Of a stretch of 8,854 bases of DNA, positions 7,206 through 8,854 are shown one piece after another (position 1 is the first letter of the stretch; each line of letters begins with the position of its first letter). Location of the stretch: the NCBI GenBank assembly GCA_017560285.1, contig JAFYOG010000136.1:1-8854 (forward strand). Reading direction: 5' to 3'. The DNA is from Clostridia bacterium. Its GTDB lineage: Bacteria > Bacillota > Clostridia > Oscillospirales > CAG-382. Position numbers and translations under genes: made by a program. The notes beneath the pieces are model-generated. The model saw only the letters and a list, made by a program, of their open reading frames with translations, had not been told where the DNA came from and ran no database searches.

Positions 7206-7919
7206 ATGTATTACGGTTATTTTGCCTATTTGGCGTTTATGCTTCCCGCCTTTTTGTTGGGCATATGGGCGCAAATTTTGGTAAAAACACGGTTTAACAG
7301 GTTTTCTAAAATCGCATCCTCCCGCGGGTTAACGGGTGCAGATGCCGCACGTGAGGTTTTGCGGGCAGGCGGTGTTTATAATGTGCAAATTAACCGCGTT
7401 TCGGGCAATTTAACCGACCATTACAACCCCAAAACCAACAGCATTTCGCTTTCCGATTCGGTCTATGGCAGCACAAGCGTTGCCGCAATAGGGGTTGCCG
7501 CCCACGAGGCAGGCCACGCATTGCAATATGCCAAGGGCTATTCCCCCATTCAGTTGCGTATGGCAATTTTGCCTATTTGCAATATCGGCTCTATGCTGGG
7601 CCCCTTGCTTATAATTATCGGCTGTGCAATTTCCTATTCCGCAATGGCATCCGCCCCCGAAATAGGTACGGCTTTATATGCTATCGGCTTGGTGCTGTTC
7701 TGCGCCGTTGCGCTGTTTCAGCTTGTAACCCTGCCGGTAGAGCTTAACGCATCCAAGCGGGCTGTTGCCGCGTTAGAGCAGGGAAGCGTGCTTAACCAAA
7801 CCGAGCTTTCGGGCGCAAAAAAGGTGCTTACCGCCGCGGCGTTAACCTACGTTGCCGCCTTGGTAACCTCTATAATGCAAATTTTGTATTACGCATCCCG
7901 CTTTAGACCAAGGGATTAA
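7206..7919 (+). CDS. yugP: YugP-like membrane zinc metallopeptidase
   Basis: This 237-residue protein belongs to the neutral zinc metallopeptidase family of B. subtilis YugP (Zn_protease_2). It shows an N-terminal membrane helix (about 3-25), the conserved RGLTGADAAREVL segment (40-52), DHYNPKTNSISLSDSVY (71-87), and the zinc motif HEAGH (His100, Glu101, His104). Two further hydrophobic stretches (about 119-147 and 155-176) precede LPVELNASKRA, whose Glu179 is the likely third zinc ligand. A last hydrophobic helix (about 208-229) closes the protein. The length is slightly above the roughly 225 residues of YugP. The start has AGAAAGG at 7191-7197. It begins 15 nt after thiT with no terminator between, so it is probably cotranscribed under the TPP riboswitch. 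Its physiological substrate is unknown. Confidence 0.93.
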   Translation: MYYGYFAYLAFMLPAFLLGIWAQILVKTRFNRFSKIASSRGLTGADAAREVLRAGGVYNVQINRVSGNLTDHYNPKTNSISLSDSVYGSTSVAAIGVAAHEAGHALQYAKGYSPIQLRMAILPICNIGSMLGPLLIIIGCAISYSAMASAPEIGTALYAIGLVLFCAVALFQLVTLPVELNASKRAVAALEQGSVLNQTELSGAKKVLTAAALTYVAALVTSIMQILYYASRFRPRD

Positions 7920-8007
7920 AACCACATACAACAAATTGTTGGTTATAAAATACCCTGCCACAACATATGGTAAAAAATAAAAAATCCCCGAAAATACGCA
8001 AAAATAC

Positions 8008-8036
8008 TTGATTTTTTTAAAAAGGTATGGTATAAT
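8008..8036 (+). promoter_or_regulatory. Extended -10 sigma-A promoter of rplS
   Basis: The -35 TTGATT (8008-8013) and -10 TATAAT (8031-8036) are separated by exactly 17 nt, and TGG directly before the -10 makes an extended -10 (TGnTATAAT). An A/T-rich tract lies upstream (about 7970-8007), possibly an UP-like element. Transcription should start near 8042. This is the clearest promoter in the window, as expected for a ribosomal protein gene. No strong terminator for yugP is seen between 7920 and 8007, so some readthrough may also reach rplS. Confidence 0.85.
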
Positions 8037-8039
8037 CAA

Positions 8040-8092
8040 CCGAATAATATCGGGCGGTCCTCTGCAGCTCAGCAAGAACGCTTCGAAGAAAA
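8040..8092 (+). promoter_or_regulatory. Short 5' leader of rplS (possible L19 autoregulatory leader)
   Basis: About 50 nt lie between the predicted start of transcription and the ribosome site. The very 5' end can form a small hairpin, CCGA (8040-8043) with TCGG (8050-8053). The rest contains the palindrome CTGCAG and little clear long pairing. L19 leaders are known upstream of rplS in Firmicutes, but I cannot match this stretch to that consensus by eye. Confidence 0.3.
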
Positions 8093-8094
8093 AT

Positions 8095-8100
8095 GGAGGT
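8095..8100 (+). promoter_or_regulatory. Shine-Dalgarno deciding the rplS start
   Basis: GGAGGT lies 7 nt before TTG at 8108, which is ideal spacing. The only in-frame ATG upstream (8093-8095) overlaps this site and would have no ribosome site of its own, so TTG is the better start. Confidence 0.85.
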
Positions 8101-8107
8101 AATCGCT

Positions 8108-8452
8108 TTGGATTTCGTAAAAGCTTTTACAAATGAGCAGCTTAAAACAGAAGTTCCCGAATTCAACGTTGGTGATACCGTAAAGGTTTACCAAAGAATT
8201 GTGGAGGGACAGAGAGTCAGAACCCAGATTTTTGAGGGTACTGTTATTGCCAAGAAGAACGGCAACGGCATTTCCGCAACCTTCACCGTAAGACGTGTTT
8301 CCTACGGCGTAGGCACCGAAAAGACTTTCCCCGTTCATTCTCCCAACGTACAGAAGGTAGAAGTTGTAAGACATGGTAAAGTTCGCCGTGCTAAGCTTTA
8401 CTATCTTCGTGATAAGGTCGGCAAGAACGCTAAGGTCAAGGAAAAAATCTAA
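8108..8452 (+). CDS. rplS: 50S ribosomal protein L19
   Basis: This 114-residue protein is L19, a component of the large subunit at the interface with the small subunit. With the TTG start it reads MDFVKAFTNEQLK, matching the usual L19 opening. Conserved blocks follow: VPEFNVGDTVKV, FEGTVIAKKNGNG, TFTVRRVSYGVGTEKTFPVHSP and VVRHGKVRRAKLYYLRD, with a basic C-terminus. The length equals that of typical bacterial L19. Starting at ATG 8093 would add MEVIA, which is not normal for the family and would place the start in the Shine-Dalgarno. The gene has its own strong promoter upstream and an intrinsic terminator downstream. The order rplS-lepB is common in Bacillota; trmD, often just upstream, is absent here. 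Confidence 0.98.
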   Translation: MDFVKAFTNEQLKTEVPEFNVGDTVKVYQRIVEGQRVRTQIFEGTVIAKKNGNGISATFTVRRVSYGVGTEKTFPVHSPNVQKVEVVRHGKVRRAKLYYLRDKVGKNAKVKEKI

Positions 8453-8463
8453 ATCGGTTCTTT

Positions 8464-8500
8464 GGTGTCTGCGCCGTCGCGCAGACACCTTGTCTTTTTT
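8464..8500 (+). terminator. Intrinsic terminator after rplS
   Basis: A perfect 11-bp GC-rich stem, GGTGTCTGCGC (8464-8474) with GCGCAGACACC (8479-8489), has a 4-nt loop CGTC and is followed by TTGTCTTTTTT (8490-8500). This is a textbook rho-independent terminator, starting 11 nt after the rplS stop. Confidence 0.93.
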
Positions 8501-8527
8501 CAGAAACTTTTTTCAGGTGATATATTA

Positions 8528-8854
8528 ATGAAAGAACTCCAACAAGAGCAAGAGCTTTGGGAGGATATCCCCCAGGAAGCCGAACTACAGCCCCAGCCCG
8601 AAAAGGGCGGGGAAGCCGAGCCGGAAATAGAGCTCGATGTAGAACTACAGCCCTTGGCAGAAGCGGAAATTGCCCAAGATAAAGCAGAACCCCAACAAGA
8701 AAATAAAAAGCGGTCGGGAATAAGCGTATTTTACGATTATTTAGAAACCTTCTGTTATGCCCTTGGGGTTATGATGGTGCTGTTGCTGTTTGTGTTCCGA
8801 ATGGTTTCGGTTTCGGGCAGTTCAATGCGTACCACCTTGGAGGATAACGATAAG
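8528..8854 (+). CDS. lepB: Signal peptidase I (3' partial)
   Basis: The first 109 codons of type I signal peptidase, the membrane protease that removes signal peptides from exported proteins, are present; the gene runs off the window. An acidic Gln/Glu-rich cytoplasmic stretch (residues 1-60) precedes KKR, a transmembrane helix (about 72-92), and the catalytic motif VSVSGSSMRTTLEDND (93-108). Ser99, directly before Met100, is the predicted nucleophile; the lysine general base lies beyond the window. The start has AGGTGA at 8515-8520, 7 nt upstream. The N-terminal extension is much longer than in classical Bacillus SipS-type enzymes. Position after rplS is typical of Bacillota. It sits 27 nt behind the rplS terminator without a visible promoter. 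Confidence 0.93.
   Translation, partial: MKELQQEQELWEDIPQEAELQPQPEKGGEAEPEIELDVELQPLAEAEIAQDKAEPQQENKKRSGISVFYDYLETFCYALGVMMVLLLFVFRMVSVSGSSMRTTLEDNDK
8582..8653 (+). repeat. In-frame 12-bp direct repeat in the lepB extension
   Basis: GAACTACAGCCC occurs at 8582-8593 and at 8642-8653, exactly 60 bp apart and in frame, encoding ELQP twice in the acidic N-terminal extension of signal peptidase I. This suggests that part of the extension arose by internal duplication, though only this core remains identical. Confidence 0.7.

Noticed and set aside
7920..7985. Possible yugP terminator around CAACA-AAT-TGTTG
   Set aside because: The stem is only 5 bp, with no T run after it, so I cannot support a terminator here.
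7991..8007. Direct repeat AAAATAC / AAAAATAC upstream of the rplS promoter
   Set aside because: It is short and in an A-rich stretch, so it may be chance or part of an A/T-rich upstream element rather than a regulator site.
8093..8095. ATG start for rplS
   Set aside because: It lies within the Shine-Dalgarno of the TTG start and would add residues not found at the L19 N-terminus.
8069..8488. 139-codon minus-strand open frame across rplS
   Set aside because: It is the shadow of the highly conserved L19 gene and spans the rplS terminator; there is no family resemblance.

Overview
The window looks like chromosomal DNA of a low-to-moderate-GC Gram-positive bacterium (Bacillota, most likely an uncultured class Clostridia member). 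The signs are strong AGGAGG-type ribosome sites, a TPP riboswitch ahead of a ThiT-type thiamine transporter, a YugP-type membrane metalloprotease, a lipobox lipoprotein, and the rplS-lepB gene order. All convincing genes lie on the + strand. I see no transposase, phage gene, tRNA, rRNA or CRISPR array.

Region 1 (1-6349) is one long gene train. It holds an ABC ATPase cut by the left edge (Walker A missing), a six-helix ABC-2 permease, and a GldG-like protein anchored at both ends. A perfect 13-bp intercistronic hairpin follows, then an 830-residue DUF4340-type protein and a small lipoprotein. Two junctions are TAATG overlaps, so tight co-expression is likely. The set resembles the GldA/GldF/GldG transporter known from Bacteroidota gliding bacteria, here in an apparent Gram-positive and extended by two extracytoplasmic proteins. 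Its substrate is unknown. The 830-residue protein is the least ordinary item: it appears to contain two DUF4340-like halves separated by a galactose-binding-like beta-sandwich.

Region 2 (6350-7919) is a thiamine regulon unit. A terminator for the first operon shares bases with the TTGACA box of the next promoter. A clear TPP riboswitch follows, with a possible switching terminator, then a thiT-like S component and a YugP-like zinc protease 15 nt downstream that probably shares the transcript.

Region 3 (7920-8854) is housekeeping. A near-consensus extended -10 promoter and a short leader precede rplS (ribosomal protein L19), which probably starts at TTG. A textbook intrinsic terminator follows, then the first 109 codons of signal peptidase I (lepB), which has a long acidic N-terminal extension and runs off the right edge. 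No promoter is visible between that terminator and lepB, so lepB may depend on readthrough.
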